Source: Aplidium turbinatum
Taxonomy: Eukaryota; Chordata; Ascidiacea; Aplousobranchia; Polyclinidae
DNA length: 64,000 bases
Assembly: GCA_918807975.1 (NCBI GenBank)
Contig: OU964918.1
Coordinates: 46,174,477-46,238,476, forward strand
Reading direction: 5' to 3'
The notes beneath the pieces are model-generated. The model saw nothing but the letters and a program-made list of their open reading frames with translations, ran no database searches and was not told where the DNA came from. The translations under genes were made by a program, and so were the position numbers. This document shows positions 35,335 through 48,090 of the stretch, in pieces. The stretch's first letter is position 1. Every line of letters starts with the position of its first letter.

Positions 35335-35784
35335 ATGAGCACTAGACCTTCTAAAGTAAACAAGCTAGCATTGGTAAATACTCTTCTTCATGCCGAGGTG
35401 CACAACAGGATGCAAGAAGAACAAGAAATGTGGAAGAAACATAAAAGTATGAAAAAAAAAGATGAAAGCACATCCAAAGACTGTCATAAAAAAAATGTAA
35501 AGAAACGTAAGCGAGAAAAGAAAAAAGAAACCCAATCAAGTTCCAGTACTACAGTTAGTACTGTGTCACAAATATCAAATACTTCCCCCTCTGAAAGATG
35601 GGGACACGATGGGTTTATAGAATTACATGCAGAAGAAATTATAGCGGGTAAATGTTTTAGTACTGAAACTGGCAAAAAAGATGAATTTTCAATGCAAAGT
35701 GATTCTAGCACAAGTGAAGACAGGCCTAAGAAGAAACGAAAAAGGAAACATTCTAAACATAAAAAACGAAAGAATCACAAATAA
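35335..35784 (+). CDS. NKAPD1: NKAP domain-containing protein 1 homologue
   Basis: A single exon of 149 residues. Human NKAPD1 (C11orf57, about 290 residues) begins with a stretch containing HTDAHNKIQEESDMWK and later RWGHSGYKELYPEEF. Here the matching parts are LLHAEVHNRMQEEQEMWKKH at residues 13-33 and RWGHDGFIELHAEEI at about 86-100. The rest is lysine-rich, with two basic blocks (KKNVKKRKREKKKE and the C-terminal KKKRKRKHSKHKKRKNHK) that look nuclear. The ATG at 35335 is chosen because the human N-terminus has the same length before the HN motif; the frame is open upstream to 35185, but that part overlaps the SINE flank and does not match. A TTATTTCAG acceptor 28 bases upstream suggests a 5' UTR intron or trans-splicing. 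The protein is about half the human length. Its molecular role is not established. Confidence 0.85.
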   Translation: MSTRPSKVNKLALVNTLLHAEVHNRMQEEQEMWKKHKSMKKKDESTSKDCHKKNVKKRKREKKKETQSSSSTTVSTVSQISNTSPSERWGHDGFIELHAEEIIAGKCFSTETGKKDEFSMQSDSSTSEDRPKKKRKRKHSKHKKRKNHK

Positions 35785-36340
35785 ATTAAATATCCATTGT
35801 TTTTAAAAGCCATTTAATACACTGTGAGATTTTTTTAGGTCATAAGTTGCTTGTTCTGCATTTTAAAATGATTCATCGTGCAAGCATTGCGTGTGACTTC
35901 TATGATTCAGCAGAATTCACTGCCAACCTATTTCATAAATTTACAGGTTGGATTAGGTGAACTGACCGATTTACAAAGCATATTTAAAATCCGAAGATTG
36001 TTTCACAGAAATGTAGCTTTAAGGGAAATTGGATCATTGTTGCATGCAGTTTTGTTTTGATGGATATTAAGCTTAGATATTTGCGTGCCCTTGAATTTTC
36101 TTGAGAATGACATGGCTACCTGGAGATGCGGCCTGATTTGTCCCATTTTGCAGATTTTTATTACTGCTGCTGTGTCTGTCTAACTGAAATTTTAGCTTAA
36201 AAAAAAACGTCCAATCAAACTGTTAGCAAGTGGTTAACAGTCTGACTAAAATTTATGAATCAAATTGTCATTTTTTTAATGCTTGATGATGTTAAAACCC
36301 ATTTTGTCACCTGGGAAAGACAGTATAGAAGACATTAAAA

Positions 36341-36510
36341 TAGTGGTTCTTAAACAGGGAGGCGCGAAAATGGTAGGCACTTGCACTAGTGTACTACTGT
36401 ATTTGCCAAGTCATGAGCAAAAATGGTGGCAACACCTTTTTTGGGTAACACTCGTTTTGCAAATGACGTCAAAGGGAGGGGGGGCAGCCAAAACAATTTA
36501 AGAACCCCTG
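36341..36510. mobile_element. hAT MITE, 170 bp
   Basis: The ends TAGTGGTTCTTAAAC and TTTAAGAACCCCTG are inverted repeats. The flanks CATTAAAA and CGTTGAAA match at six of eight bases and look like an aged target duplication with central T-A. It has no coding capacity. Confidence 0.7.
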
Positions 36511-36905
36511 CGTTGAAATATGATTTTTTATAAAATTTTATTCAAATAGTTGCCAAGAGTTAGCAAGATCGAAAAAATTGTGCAGAATGGGCAAAATCAC
36601 ATCGTATCTCAAGGTAGCCATGGATTAGCAAAGATCATTTAAATCAAGATTTTTCGAAAGTTGCAATCATTGCATTGTTCTTTGAATACAAAGATTGTTT
36701 GTATTGCTCGTGTACAGCACTTCGTACATTTTAAACGGCTTGATCTAGCCCTACTGGAGACTTTGACAAATTAATATTCACCACCAGCCTTAAACGTGAC
36801 AATGCGTTAAGTTTGTTTTGGTATTATTCACACGGATACGCCGTTCAAACACATTTCACTTGTAATACGCTACGACTCTAAACAGTATTTGCTGTTATTT
36901 GATTA

Positions 36906-37150
36906 ATGAATCTTTATTCTCGGTCTGCAAAGGCCTCTTTGTAAGCTTAATCCTGGCAGTTTCGCATGCCTGTAGAGCAGGCTTTGAACCAATGACGCAT
37001 TCCCGGTTAACCAGATTGACACTAAAGTTTTCACTAGATACTGTTTTACATTATTCTATCCATTAGATGCCGCTGAAAAGTAAGCCTTCTTTAAAGTACG
37101 TTGCGTAAGCGCACAGACTTAGAATCGAACCAGTGTGGCTTGATCTTGGT
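36906..37150 (-). repeat. tRNA-headed SINE, head-truncated copy
   Basis: Same tail, core and body as 34864-35161 in the same orientation (CTTAATCCTGGCAGTTTCGC, GCAGGCTTTGAACC, TTCTATCCATTAGATGCCGC). The B-box region AATCGAACC is present near 37120, but the A-box part is missing. Confidence 0.72.
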
Positions 37151-37769
37151 TTACATTGCCTTGTGCTTAGCCTATCTAACAGAGTTGTTGGTAGGTGGCA
37201 AGAACGCAATGTTGTCCACACTAGGCCAACAACTAAAGCTGTTTAAGCCTTTCTTCATTGGTTCAATATACAGATTTTATTTGACGTTTACAATATCTGA
37301 TAATTAGCCTATGCGCTTTCGTAAACGTATCAGCATAAACTTTTTAAATAGGCTAACTATAAGACCTAGGAAGTACCGAAAGCTACCATTTAGGCGTACT
37401 CGAAAATGACTTCTTTGTAGACAACTTTGGTAAAAAAATTTAATTTGAGTGAAAACACTTTTGTACGGTTAAGGGCAGCATAAAACCAAATTAAGCTAAA
37501 ATTGTTAAGACAAATGCTGTAGCCTACATGTCGAAGTAACACAGAACACGTTTAGTTTTGCCTAGAGATTTTACTTGCCAGAAGGTAGATTTTCTTCCGT
37601 CTTCAAAAGTTAATGTACAGTATACTGTAAGCTAAAAACAAAACAACCTTTCTTAATTTAGCATCCAAACTATAAATTGTGACGCAAAAAAGCCTGAATC
37701 AGAAGATGGTGTAGGGGTCAGGGCGTAGGCTAAAAGTAGCCATGGATAGCCTACTTATTGCACTGTAGG

Positions 37770-38083
37770 CAGGGCCCGATTAACCATGAGACACAGGCCC
37801 CCTGGTTTTAGGGGCCTCCAATTTGTTTTACATTAGTACCGTAGGCGTAGGTAGTAAAAGTTGTTCTGCCAGTGTGTGTGCACAGTTGTTGTTTTTGAGT
37901 AACGATTTCAAATTGTGTAACGAAACGATTGTTAAATAGAATAACGATTCCGAATTGTCACGCTTTTGGCGAAGTTACTGGCAATGCTAGGCAAAAGTAG
38001 AGCTCTGCATCGAAAGCGATTGCCAAAAAGGGCCCGTAAACTTAGCTGTGCCTCGGGCCCCCATGAGCCTTAATCAAGCCCTG
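37770..38083. mobile_element. hAT MITE, 314 bp, TSD ACTGTAGG
   Basis: The left end CAGGGCCCGATTAACCATGAG and right end CATGAGCCTTAATCAAGCCCTG are inverted repeats. Perfect 8-bp duplications ACTGTAGG flank it (37762-37769 and 38084-38091). It has no transposase. The terminal sequence resembles the right end of the larger element at 50301-52081, so that family may mobilise it. Confidence 0.9.
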
Positions 38084-38136
38084 ACTGTAGGTAGCATAGG
38101 CTACATGACACCTACATAGCCATCATTTTTTTTGTT

Positions 38137-38142
38137 TTTATT
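38137..38142 (-). promoter_or_regulatory. possible polyadenylation signal of the PREX-like gene
   Basis: AATAAA on the minus strand, 75 bases past the stop codon of the DH-PH gene. Confidence 0.4.
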
Positions 38143-38217
38143 TTTTAGCTTGCTGTGTATCGATCAGTTGCTAAATTACTTTTGCAGCTTGACACTTTTG
38201 TTGTTGAAGTAGTTTTC

Positions 38218-41200
38218 TTACTCGTCAATTTTCGCTGGTTGTTTTGTTGCAATTGTTTTTCTTGTTCTTCGTTTCGTGAGTCTGAAAGAGCGTTTAAAGA
38301 AAGATGTTGATCTTTGTCTCGTGATCAACTTTTCTGCAGAAGGAGCAGATTCCATCTTGTCTCCGACAGGATTTTCATCTTCAAACTCAGCATTCTGGTC
38401 TTTTGGATTTAACAATGAGGAGAGAGAAGCAAAAATTACAGTCTCCAAAGGTTTATGAGCTTGTCTCCGGGATCTGTACAAACAACCACAGGCTATTTTA
38501 AAGTGTTAATTATTTTGTTGAAACCCATTGCCATAACGGCATAATCTAACCTAACCTGGCCTACTGTTGTAGGCTACAATGCGTAGGTTTGAAAAGTTTA
38601 TTTGCTCTATTTGTTTGTAATATGGCGCCATCGAGAGAAATAAATTTAATTGACTATTTTAGACAATGAGCGAGATAGTTCGAATTCGAATGAATTTTAT
38701 TAAACATAGAGTGTTTCAAATCAAGGACACCTGTTAATGTGGATGGTCAATGGTCATGGCTCAATCGCAATCTAAACGCTTAAAATGAAATTATGAAGGT
38801 AGGCTAATGTTATTCAACAGCGTGCGACAATATTGAATCAGATTTTTGTTAACAATATAATTTTAGTTTTGCGTTGCTGAATGCTGATGTCACAGATTTG
38901 CGTTACTTTCAGAAAGCCTTACAAATCAGACAGTGTCAGCGCAGCCGAGTAGACCTACTCTGTTGGCTTTATTTGGGATAGATTTTTTTTACTCGAAAGT
39001 AAGCCAGCATTTCTATATCACTTTGATGTGTTGCTGAAACAAAATCGCTTACGCATGTGACTGTTAAAGTCGGAGATGGCTGCCCAGCAACCAACAAGTA
39101 GTCCACACCGCACGACTAAAGAATTAAATACAAAAAGTATAGCCTAAACTTTGTTTAAAGCTTTAACCAAGCTTTTTTAAGAACAAACAAGCAATGAATT
39201 AAAGTAAACAGATTTTTTCGTTTATAGGCTTACTATACATTTTTTTCTACGTCAAAGTTTAACCTATAATATAAGCCATGATAAAAATAGCTTCAATTAG
39301 AAGCAGAAACTAATTTTACGTGTGTCACACAATCTAAAGCTAAAAAGGCTACATAGGCCACCTGTCGATACAGTTGATTTTCCAATTTAAAATAGAAATC
39401 CATTCTTGCTTTTCTTTTTCATTGATGCAGTAAAAACAAAAGGTTTTTTCGGGCATTTTAATGCTGCAACAAAACGTTAGTTTGCAATATTTCTTGTAGG
39501 ATTTTTTCAAATAATTTAGAAGTTACATTTTGAACAAATTAAAAGTTTCAAATCCCTACAGCTGATTAGCTCTAATAGTGGAAAAACTTTAATTCAAATA
39601 ATCTTTACTTTCTTCTGTGTGTTCAGTAACGCAATAGGCTATAATTTTCGCAAGTTAATTTGAAAAAGAAATCCACAAGAACTTTCATGATATTAACGAA
39701 TTGCATTGAAATAAAACAGATTTGAATATGTAAGTTTCTTTATAGTATATAGCCTACTTTTGACCCTCACTGAAATACGGTACACGGAAACACATTTGTT
39801 TACCCAAAGCAAAAAGGTCTTTTTGAGTGGTATGCTTCCCGGTCAAGACTTTTGTACGACCTTAAATCCAACAGTCCGAGCGGTTTTGTGTCCGCTGGTT
39901 CTTGAAAATAACTGAGCTTGTATCCACTCAATGTAAACCACCGGATATTCCAACATTTGACTGAGCATCCTTTTTTCATCATGAAACCTTGTTTTGTCAT
40001 GCACTGAAACAAATCATGTAGCCTCACATTGTGATTAAAGTTAAAATATTTTCTTCAATGATTTGACTTTTTTTGTTGTATATTGAAAAATCACATTTGG
40101 AAATGACCGCAGAAGCGGTGTGAATAATGATTCTGAACGTAAATAATACTTTAGATTAGATACAATGTAAATACCAACATAAATTTCAGATTTGGTGTGA
40201 ACTATATTTAAATATATTATTTATAGCGATTGTATTTCTATACTGTAGTTTTTGTGGGCTTTTTCAGATAATAATTTATCTATATCTCAATGCCAAAAGT
40301 TATTATATGCGCGTGAAAAATTAATTTTCAACATAGGCGTAGGCTACGCAAAGGAGGCTGGAGTTAGAATCAAAAATCCTACATTGAAGTTGATGGCTAC
40401 ATTTATTTTATTATTTGCTTAACTATTATGGTTTTTGCAAGCGCTATCGTGTATTTGGCTTTATCAGCGCAACTTATTAAGCTTACAGTTTTTATGTAAA
40501 TCCAGATTAGGAAACATGTAATTTTATCGTGATACAGCGATAAAGAAGCCAAGAGATTGTCTTTGACAAAGTAAAAAAGTGAAAAAGATTTGAGTTGCTG
40601 GCATCGCAGTTACTAAATTTTTTTCTGCTTTTACATTATTGTATGGTTTTGTTGTTTATGCGGTAAGTCTACTGAGGCTATTCATTAAAGTAAAACTAAG
40701 CTGTACTTGAAGTTGGCCCGGGCGAACCACTATAGCTTGCATGAACGGTTTATTTTTACCTGATATAGCGTGTCTTATTCTAGTACCGTTAGCGTATCTA
40801 CAAGTTAAAAATTTTAAAACACGTTTGTTTTATCTTGACCAAAATTATGTTATCTTCTTTTGTTTCAAAACCATATTAATCTGGTTTCTTTGTGTGCTGG
40901 TAACAAACATGAAATGCATGAGAATCTCATGATGCAGAATGCGTCATAACCTGAAAAAATGCGTAGCCTACCCAGCATATGTTCAATAATTACATTTCAA
41001 ACTGTTTAATAGAACTAATGCTTAGATATGTTTAAACACAAGCTAAGTGTTGATAATAAACCATAATATACCCCATTTTTCTCCCAAGAATCGTAAGCAT
41101 CATCCAGGTCTTTAATTGTTTGTATTGCAATGGAACGTCTTTCTGATTCGTTGACAAATGCTGTTATTTCTTCCATTACCTAAAAAATAGAATAGAAAAA

Positions 41201-44200
41201 AAGAAATAAGAAAAAGTAGCTTTTTATGTTTGCTACAGACCGCAGAGTAGATTCTTTTTTCATTAGCTTACCTTCATAGCTTCTGAAACAGATTTTGAAT
41301 CCGGATGGCACCGGCTGGTAAATTTGTTAAGTTCTCTCAAAAACAACGGATACTTGCACAATCTTTGTACTGGAGATATTATGAAATCTTGGAGACGGAG
41401 AAATCTTCTTGTTGTGGTTGTCACATTTTCTATCCATTTCTGCAAACAAAGTAAATGCTTTAATAACTATGTTAAAGCACAAACTTCTGTTCAATATAGT
41501 GAAATTTTCGTATAGGCAAGTTAGACTATTATGCATTTTGGGTTTCATCATAAATGTGGATAGCTTTAAAATAAAAAATATAGGCTAGCAGAATTTTAAG
41601 GGGGCATATGCAAGATGGAATTTTGCAAATCGTAGGCTATTAGTCTACGCTGCATAAGTGCTCATACAAAAGCATCAAAGTTTCCATCGTGAGGTGTTAG
41701 TTACCTTTATCATTTCCATTACAATGGGATCAGATTCAAGTTGATAACAGAGCTTCTGTGCATTCAAAAAATTAGTGCAATATTCAACATAAACTCGAAA
41801 CTCGTCTCTCTGTAAAACAGAATAAGAAAATAAGTATAAACAACAAATAAACTTCTGAAATCTACAAGTGACCCTTGGAAATCTTGTTAAGTTCACAAAT
41901 TGATCACTAATCACAGCGCTAAAGCATAGCCTAATAGGAATAAAGGTTTACCTTAACTAAATGTTTCTATACACCTGGATAATGTTTATGCGCCTCTGCA
42001 GTATTAGTCAAATATGTCTTTGTGTTGAATGTGCGGACATTAGATTACTTGTTTTTATCCTCAGTCATTGGTAACCTATTTATATAAATTAAGTTTAGTT
42101 TATTGTCAGGCTACAAATAGCTTCTCCCTCTTCTATTTCGCCTCCCACCAAGTTTTATCATCACACTATATATATTAAAAGTTAATATTGTCGCGTAGTC
42201 TATTTCTAACACATGTGCAATTGCTTCTCATTGTGTGAAAACAAGAATGCTAAATCTGAAAACAACTTACATGGCTCAAGAAAGTGTTGCCTATACAGTT
42301 TGTATGAAATATGTATGGATGAGTTGCTTCTTTCAAAGCTGCTGAAAATTTTGTATGAAATTTGCAGATTTTGTCCACGTTTGACAACATGGCAGATACT
42401 GTATATTCTGATACGCAAGATATGCTGCTGTCATGAGCACAGTTCTCGAGACTAGGTATCATGACCTAAAAAAACATTTAAAATATTAAAAAATAGGTAA
42501 AATATAAAAAGATATCTATCAACACGACATATACTTTATCGTCCGACGTGAGCGCGTAAATCTCATTTGATGACTTGGTAGTAGCCTAGCTGAAATGTAA
42601 TTGCTGAGTTAAAGCAATTAGCCTACTGAGTTGTCTGGTGCCGAGTTGTCCGACTACCCTTAAAAATAGGACAAGAAAGCGCTAGGTTATGGCAAACTCT
42701 TTCAATGTAAGGAAAAATTCACATTCATCATTTTAGCAAAGAGTAGCCTATAGAATTTTAAGATATTTGAAAAAAAAAAAGTAACTTAGCCTAACTTATA
42801 TGCCTACAATGCAGAGCGGTTCTGTAAAAAAAAAAATTGGGAAAGGACCAGAGTTTTAACAAAACAAAGTTTATAAGATAAATGAACAATGCAAAACTTA
42901 ATGTCCGAAAAGGTAAAGTTGGCAAAAAGTGTGAGGAGCTTACTCCCTGGAAAATTTTGACAAATATAATCTTGTTTTGGTCAGTTTTTAGATATTTTTG
43001 GCACAAAAATTTTGTTTTTATCAAAATGCACACTTTGTTTGTAATCATAGCTGTAACCATAGGTCGCTTTGTATGTAACCAAATTCAAAAAATTAAAGTT
43101 GGACTTTGGCAGAAGGTTTGGTTTAAAACCTTCGCTTCACTTGCAGTATTTTCAAATTTTTCACGGTAGGCTACATTTCACTTTATAACGGATCCCCATT
43201 CCACATTAACACTGAAATTTATCAGTTTAATTGTTCATTAACTAGAATAATTGAGTAAGCAGTATTTACTTTGAAGTATTACATTATTTTGTTAGTTTTT
43301 TTGTGAAACAAAAAAAAACAACTTTTGACTCCCTTAAACGACACTTCTGAAAGTATGCAATATGCTAGGGCTACCATGTGTCTTCTTTTAAGAGGATTTG
43401 TCCTCTTTTTTGAAGAAAAATAAATTGTCCTCCGAGGACACCCAAAAATGCTCAAATGTCCTCTTTTTTACATTTTCAGTTTTCTTGCTCATATTTTCAA
43501 CAAGGATTTCATTGTTATGTGATTTTTTCGCGATTTTCAACCATTTCTGTACCAATAGCCTACAATATTCTGATTAATAGATTTAAAAAAAAACATTGAC
43601 GTAATATTTGATCTGCTGTTCTAAACCATCTTAGACGTTCATTGAAACATAGGCTACTACATTGCTTTGCGATTGTCTTAAAAGCCAAATAATGGTCAGC
43701 GATGAATACGAGTGGAACTGCAAATCCACTTTTGAGGAAATTTCCTCATTTGAGGAGATCTGATCAACCAACTTATGAAAATGAAAAATTGGACAAATTA
43801 AAAAATAAGAAAATAAGAAATGGAATAAATCACAAAGAAATGAAACATTAAAAAACGCAAAAACTTGCAAAAGAGTTTGACATATTTACATTTTAAAGGT
43901 TCTCACACTTTTACAATAAACCATTATTTTACCCAGATCTATTTTGTATTGATTCAGCGCTTGTAAACGTTGCTGATTACCAACTTAATAGTTTGGCTAA
44001 TTTGTCAAATGAAGCAAATCGAAAAAATAATCCAAAGTGCACTATGCATGACATACAGACAGCCTACTTTAAAATAAATCGTGGCATGGATAGGCTAGCT
44101 ACTTATAAGTAGGCCTACAACTTATGTGAGTGCAAAATTAATGTAGAATGCTGACTTTAATCTATGATGTAGCCACAATGGTAGGCCTACAAGGAAAGAA

Positions 44201-45168
44201 ACAGCCTTTTAGTTGAATCTGTCCTTAGCATCTCATTAACAGCTGTATACAACTTCAATTATATTTCGTGCAAGTAATTTTATGATTTCGAGCTGATCCG
44301 TTTTTTCTGAAAAAAATTAAGGCATGGCTATGATGGCTACCTGCAGACACTGCCTGATTTGTCACATCACATTTTCATTTTGTCACACAAATCTAACAAA
44401 TCGGCTTTCGAGAAACAAACAAAGTTGTCTGTTTTTTTTTTGTAACTTTTGCTGCATAGCCTACGTCTATAATTATCAAAAAGGATGTAAAAAATTCTTC
44501 ATACGTAACATTCTACTTGTATTTTACTCGCTGGCGAAACGTGTCCTCTTTTTAGGCGATAAAAATATGGTAGGCCTACAATATGCATGCCCAACATCGC
44601 TGGTTGAGTGAGTGAAATGTGGTTGACAAGCAAAGCGATCGATTTTTTTTACAAAAACAGAAAAAACTACATATTATATGTTACCGTACATGTAAAATTA
44701 CAAGCTGAAAAACAATGAAAGAACTAAATACGCGTGGACCCCTAAACGGAGGTGGCCCCCCTGTCGGAGTTTCAGAAGCATAGCCTGCACCCTTGCATGA
44801 TTTAAGTTAGGCTATTGATTATCGAGCTTCTGAAACAGATTTTTTATTTTTAAAACAATCAAAAAACATTAAACAGACTAAAATCAGTGGGCCCCTTTGC
44901 AGTCGTGATCCCTCCTGGTCGGGGGGCGGTTAAAACGGCCCTGCCGATAGGTGATCTTTTTTCAACCTGTTTAACACTATAATTAAACTATTAGTCTACT
45001 CACTTCAATTATGAACTGAAGAAGTTTAGAATAATCTTCTTCTGTGTCAACAATTTCTTTTAAGACATACATTCTTAACCTCTGTTCAGTAGTTATGTTA
45101 ACTCCGTCTGTTCCTGGTTGCACGTCACAATCGGGTTGTTCCGCTTGATTGATGCGCATTGCTTTCAT
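38218..45168 (-). CDS. PREX-like Dbl-family RhoGEF (DH-PH)
   Basis: Seven exons join in phase: 45168-45004, 42465-42271, 41809-41705, 41439-41272, 41179-41072, 40003-39804 and 38473-38218, giving 398 residues. A DH domain spans about 31-215: LKEIVDTEEDYSKLLQF (CR1), SAMLSNVDKICKFHTKF, FRVYVEYC, then ISPVQRLCKYPLFLRELNKF (CR3 with the QR-KYPL core). Spacing and residues follow vertebrate PREX1/2 closely (SPIQRICKYPLLLKEL; the VYxEYC motif). DH domains load GTP onto Rho-family GTPases, so Rac is the likely substrate. A PH N-terminal half follows (MTKQGFMMKKGCSVKCW...RWFTLSGYKLSYF). The second half of the PH, with its closing Trp helix, is not found; exon 7 instead gives a basic tail (STSFFKRSFRLTKRRTRK). 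No DEP, PDZ or phosphatase-like domain of PREX follows. The start is the first ATG after an in-frame stop; an acceptor TTTTTTCAG lies 31 bases upstream. Confidence 0.85.
43372..43485. repeat. TGTCCTCTTTT-type repeat fragment in an intron
   Basis: Several copies of (T)GTCCTCTTTT or its near match occur in about 110 bases, with one inverted copy (CCGAGGACA). It looks like the end of a degraded MITE. It lies in intron 1 of the PREX-like gene. Confidence 0.35.
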
Positions 45169-46401
45169 AATTATTCAGATTAAATTCAGTAACAGCTGAA
45201 AAAAGGCATTTTGATTGAACAAGATTTTTTATGCATCAATTCGTAAACTGATTGCTTTAATTGCTATGAATTAGCCCTCTCTTGAACATGATCAACAAGA
45301 ATTAAGTTGAAAGACCCTTCTACCTTATGCCGTAGTCTAAAGCGAATATCCAACATACAGTATAGGCTATTTCATCAGACTCGCCATCATATTTTTTTTC
45401 ATAAGCTTTTATCCTGTAACATCGTGCTGTACTTCATTGTTGTGCTATTTGAAATTTAATGCTAATGAAATACGATGTGTTTTTTTCCGTATGCATTCAA
45501 CTATTTCTAGCTGCATTTTTATTTTTTACTGTAATAGCATGCAGAGTGCAGAGCTTCTTTTCGCTGCGGATACCCAAGGTTTTGTCCAACTTATGATAAT
45601 ATTTTCACCAACGCAAACTTACTGCAATTGCGGCCTTATGTATAGCGATAACAGGAAGCTAGCTGCCTTGGCATCTTTGAATTTGTGTGAACTATTTTTA
45701 ATCATCCCAACAGACTAGGCTATGCTTTCTTTTGCAATGATGCAATAATTTTAAGCATGCAGTAGTTTAGAATGAAGCAAGTGTTAGCTGTGGGCTTGTT
45801 AGGCCTATTCTCCATCATTGAAAAAGATTTCGTGCCTCGGCAAACAGTTCCTTTCTTTTATTTTTCTAGGCCATATCTTGGGATTATTCAATCTTGAGTT
45901 CACCTCCAAAAGAAACCCAAACGAGATGCGTGTAGTAGGCTATGCCAGTGCTGAAGAAGCCCCCTTGACTTGGCTTGCCAACCTGTTCTGGAAATTGAAG
46001 ATTTATTTCATATTCAAGAAGAAGCAGTAGCTTATACCACGGTATGATTGCCAGTAAGCAGAGGTGGGCATCCGCTACTTTAAAAGTAGCGCGCTACCCA
46101 CTACTACGTCTGCTACTCGAGCTAAACTAGCGCACGCTACCGTTATCTTGGCTTAAACACAGGAAACACTTTGTAAAGTCAAAATGCCCTTGAAAACAAA
46201 CAATATCATTCATTTAAGCTGCCATTTCAACGTTGTTATAGAAAACACGTTCAAGGTGAAGCTTTTTTTACCCAACTTTCAAAAACACAAGCATTTCAAA
46301 ATGCTAGTTGTTGAGTCCTGCCTGATTTGGCTTCAGCTCGTCTTTTTCAACGGAGAAAATTCTCTCCATCGCAGCACAGGAAGGAATGGTAGGCCTACAT
46401 G

Positions 46402-46795
46402 CAGTGCTGTATTCGAAAGTATACGGCGGTATACGCAGTATACTCTCTGCTTTTTCGAGTACGGTAACTATATTCTGGTTTTCCAAAGAGAGTGCTTATG
46501 TTATCCTTACTGGTTTTTGACAACTACTAACCAACTACTTAACCCTTTGAGGACCAATGGTACACGGGTGTACCATGAATTTAATTCGTTCTGCGAGTTT
46601 TATACTTGAATGTTTTCCTTTGAACTGCCCCTTATAAATAATTTTGTACCTCTCGTTTAATTTTGATGTTGATAGCCGAATAATTCATGTTATGGTAAAA
46701 TAAAGATTAGTATTTTGCAAGTTGTGTATTATTCATCATTTTGGCAAATCTGACAGTAGGCCTATACCCTGTGCTTTTTTACGAATACAGCACTG
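46402..46795. mobile_element. hAT MITE, 394 bp, TSD CCTACATG, nested
   Basis: The ends CAGTGCTGTATTCG and CGAATACAGCACTG are perfect inverted repeats. Perfect 8-bp duplications CCTACATG lie at 46394-46401 and 46796-46803. A run of GTATAC-type units follows the left end. It is inserted in the element at 46059-48542. Confidence 0.92.
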
Positions 46796-46855
46796 CCTAC
46801 ATGGTATTATAGGGCAGGCAAAGTAAAGAACAGGCGTTATAAATCGGGTTATAGG

Positions 46856-48090
46856 TGAATTGTTCGTAAACAGTTGTTCGCAAAACAATTGTTCGTAAAC
46901 AGTTGTTCGTAAAATTAATTCTTCGTAAAACAATTCTTCGTAAATCATTTCTTCGTAGGTACCGTACATCAATTGTTCGTATAGTGAATTGTTCATAAAC
47001 AAGTGATAGGTCAGTTGTTTGTGAACAATTTTTCAGTTGTTACTCAGAGGGGCGCCGGAAGCGGGGGGCATCATGGAGGGACAGGGGGAGAATGGTGCCC
47101 TTTTAAAGTCATGTAAGCTAATGCACATTTTGCAATATAACAATTTCTCCTACGCCTTCAGGGCTACGGTCTTTCGCACTCTCTCATTGGATGCACACTG
47201 TCAGTTTTTGTTTTATGTATGTCTCGGCGTTTCGCATCCAAACAAAAATAAAATGACCATCCATCCATCCATGCTATTCGCTTTTAGCCTAATTATAACA
47301 CAGGCTAACAAAAAATTTTTTGGCACAAATAAAAGTGAGAGTCATTTTAAAGTATTTCAAGGCCCCTGATTCCGAAAATGCACTTACTTTTTTTCAAATT
47401 GGCTCTATCGCTCTAGTTTTCGAGATATTCGACAATGAAAATATTTTTGAAATCGTTAATCAAAAGCTCAAAATAATATTCACAGCACAAATTCTGCAAC
47501 ACAGTAGGTTACATCATTATAACATAGCATGATGTCCTTCTTTGTATACCGGACACTTGTAGGCCTATCATTACTCGATAGTGAGCTGATAGATGAGCAT
47601 TATCGCTATATCCTATTTTAAAAGTTTTAAAAAAATTGGCCGTTCAGCAACAAAAGTGCTCTTTTTCATAATCCTGCCCCCCCCAGTCAAAAATTGTTTC
47701 GGCGCCCCTGTTGTTACTCGTGCAGGACATTTCCTTTGAAAATGCTCAAATTTCCAATAAGTAGTTTCTTGCCCTTGTGCGTTAAGTGCACTACAGTATA
47801 TCTTTGTAATAAAGCTGGCCACTATACAAAAGTTTTGGCTTTCCTTTTTCGCTGCCATTCTGATTCGGGGACTCTACACTCTGTCTGCTCGTCTGCAGCA
47901 CGTCACATTTAGCACATCTCTAGCATATACGCTACCCTAATTAATTGTTCGTAAAGAATTGTAACTGTTTTACGAACAATTAGTATTTCGGTCAATTGCA
48001 TGCACGAAAAAATGCTTTACGAAGAATTGTGTTACGAAGATTTAATTTTACGAACAATTGTTTTACGAACAACTGTTTACGAAAAAACGT
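46856..48090. repeat. foldback element with TTCGTAAA arms, interrupted
   Basis: The left arm (46856-46990) is a tandem of about 10-12 bp units around TTGTTCGTAAACA. The right arm (47938-48090) is its inverse, with the same order of unit variants (AATTCTTCGTAAA, CAATTGTTCGTAAA), so the arms can pair over roughly 100 bases. The hAT element 47045-47710 sits between them. The exact ends and any target duplication were not determined. Confidence 0.7.
47045..47710. mobile_element. hAT-like element, 666 bp, TSD TTGTTACT, nested
   Basis: The left end CAGAGGGGCGCCGGAAGCGG and the right end TTTCGGCGCCCCTG are inverted repeats. Perfect 8-bp duplications TTGTTACT flank it (47037-47044 and 47711-47718). 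It has no transposase and contains a short (CCAT)n run. It is inserted between the arms of the foldback, which itself lies in the 46059-48542 element. Confidence 0.9.

Noticed and set aside
36283-36501. 72-codon plus-strand ORF
   Set aside because: Most of it lies in the 170-bp hAT MITE and has no homologue I recognise.
38473-39803. Search for a missing PH exon; an acceptor with THQSDIEMLAYFR after it near 39030
   Set aside because: The phase does not fit exons 6 and 7 of the PREX-like gene, and the match to a PH helix is too short.
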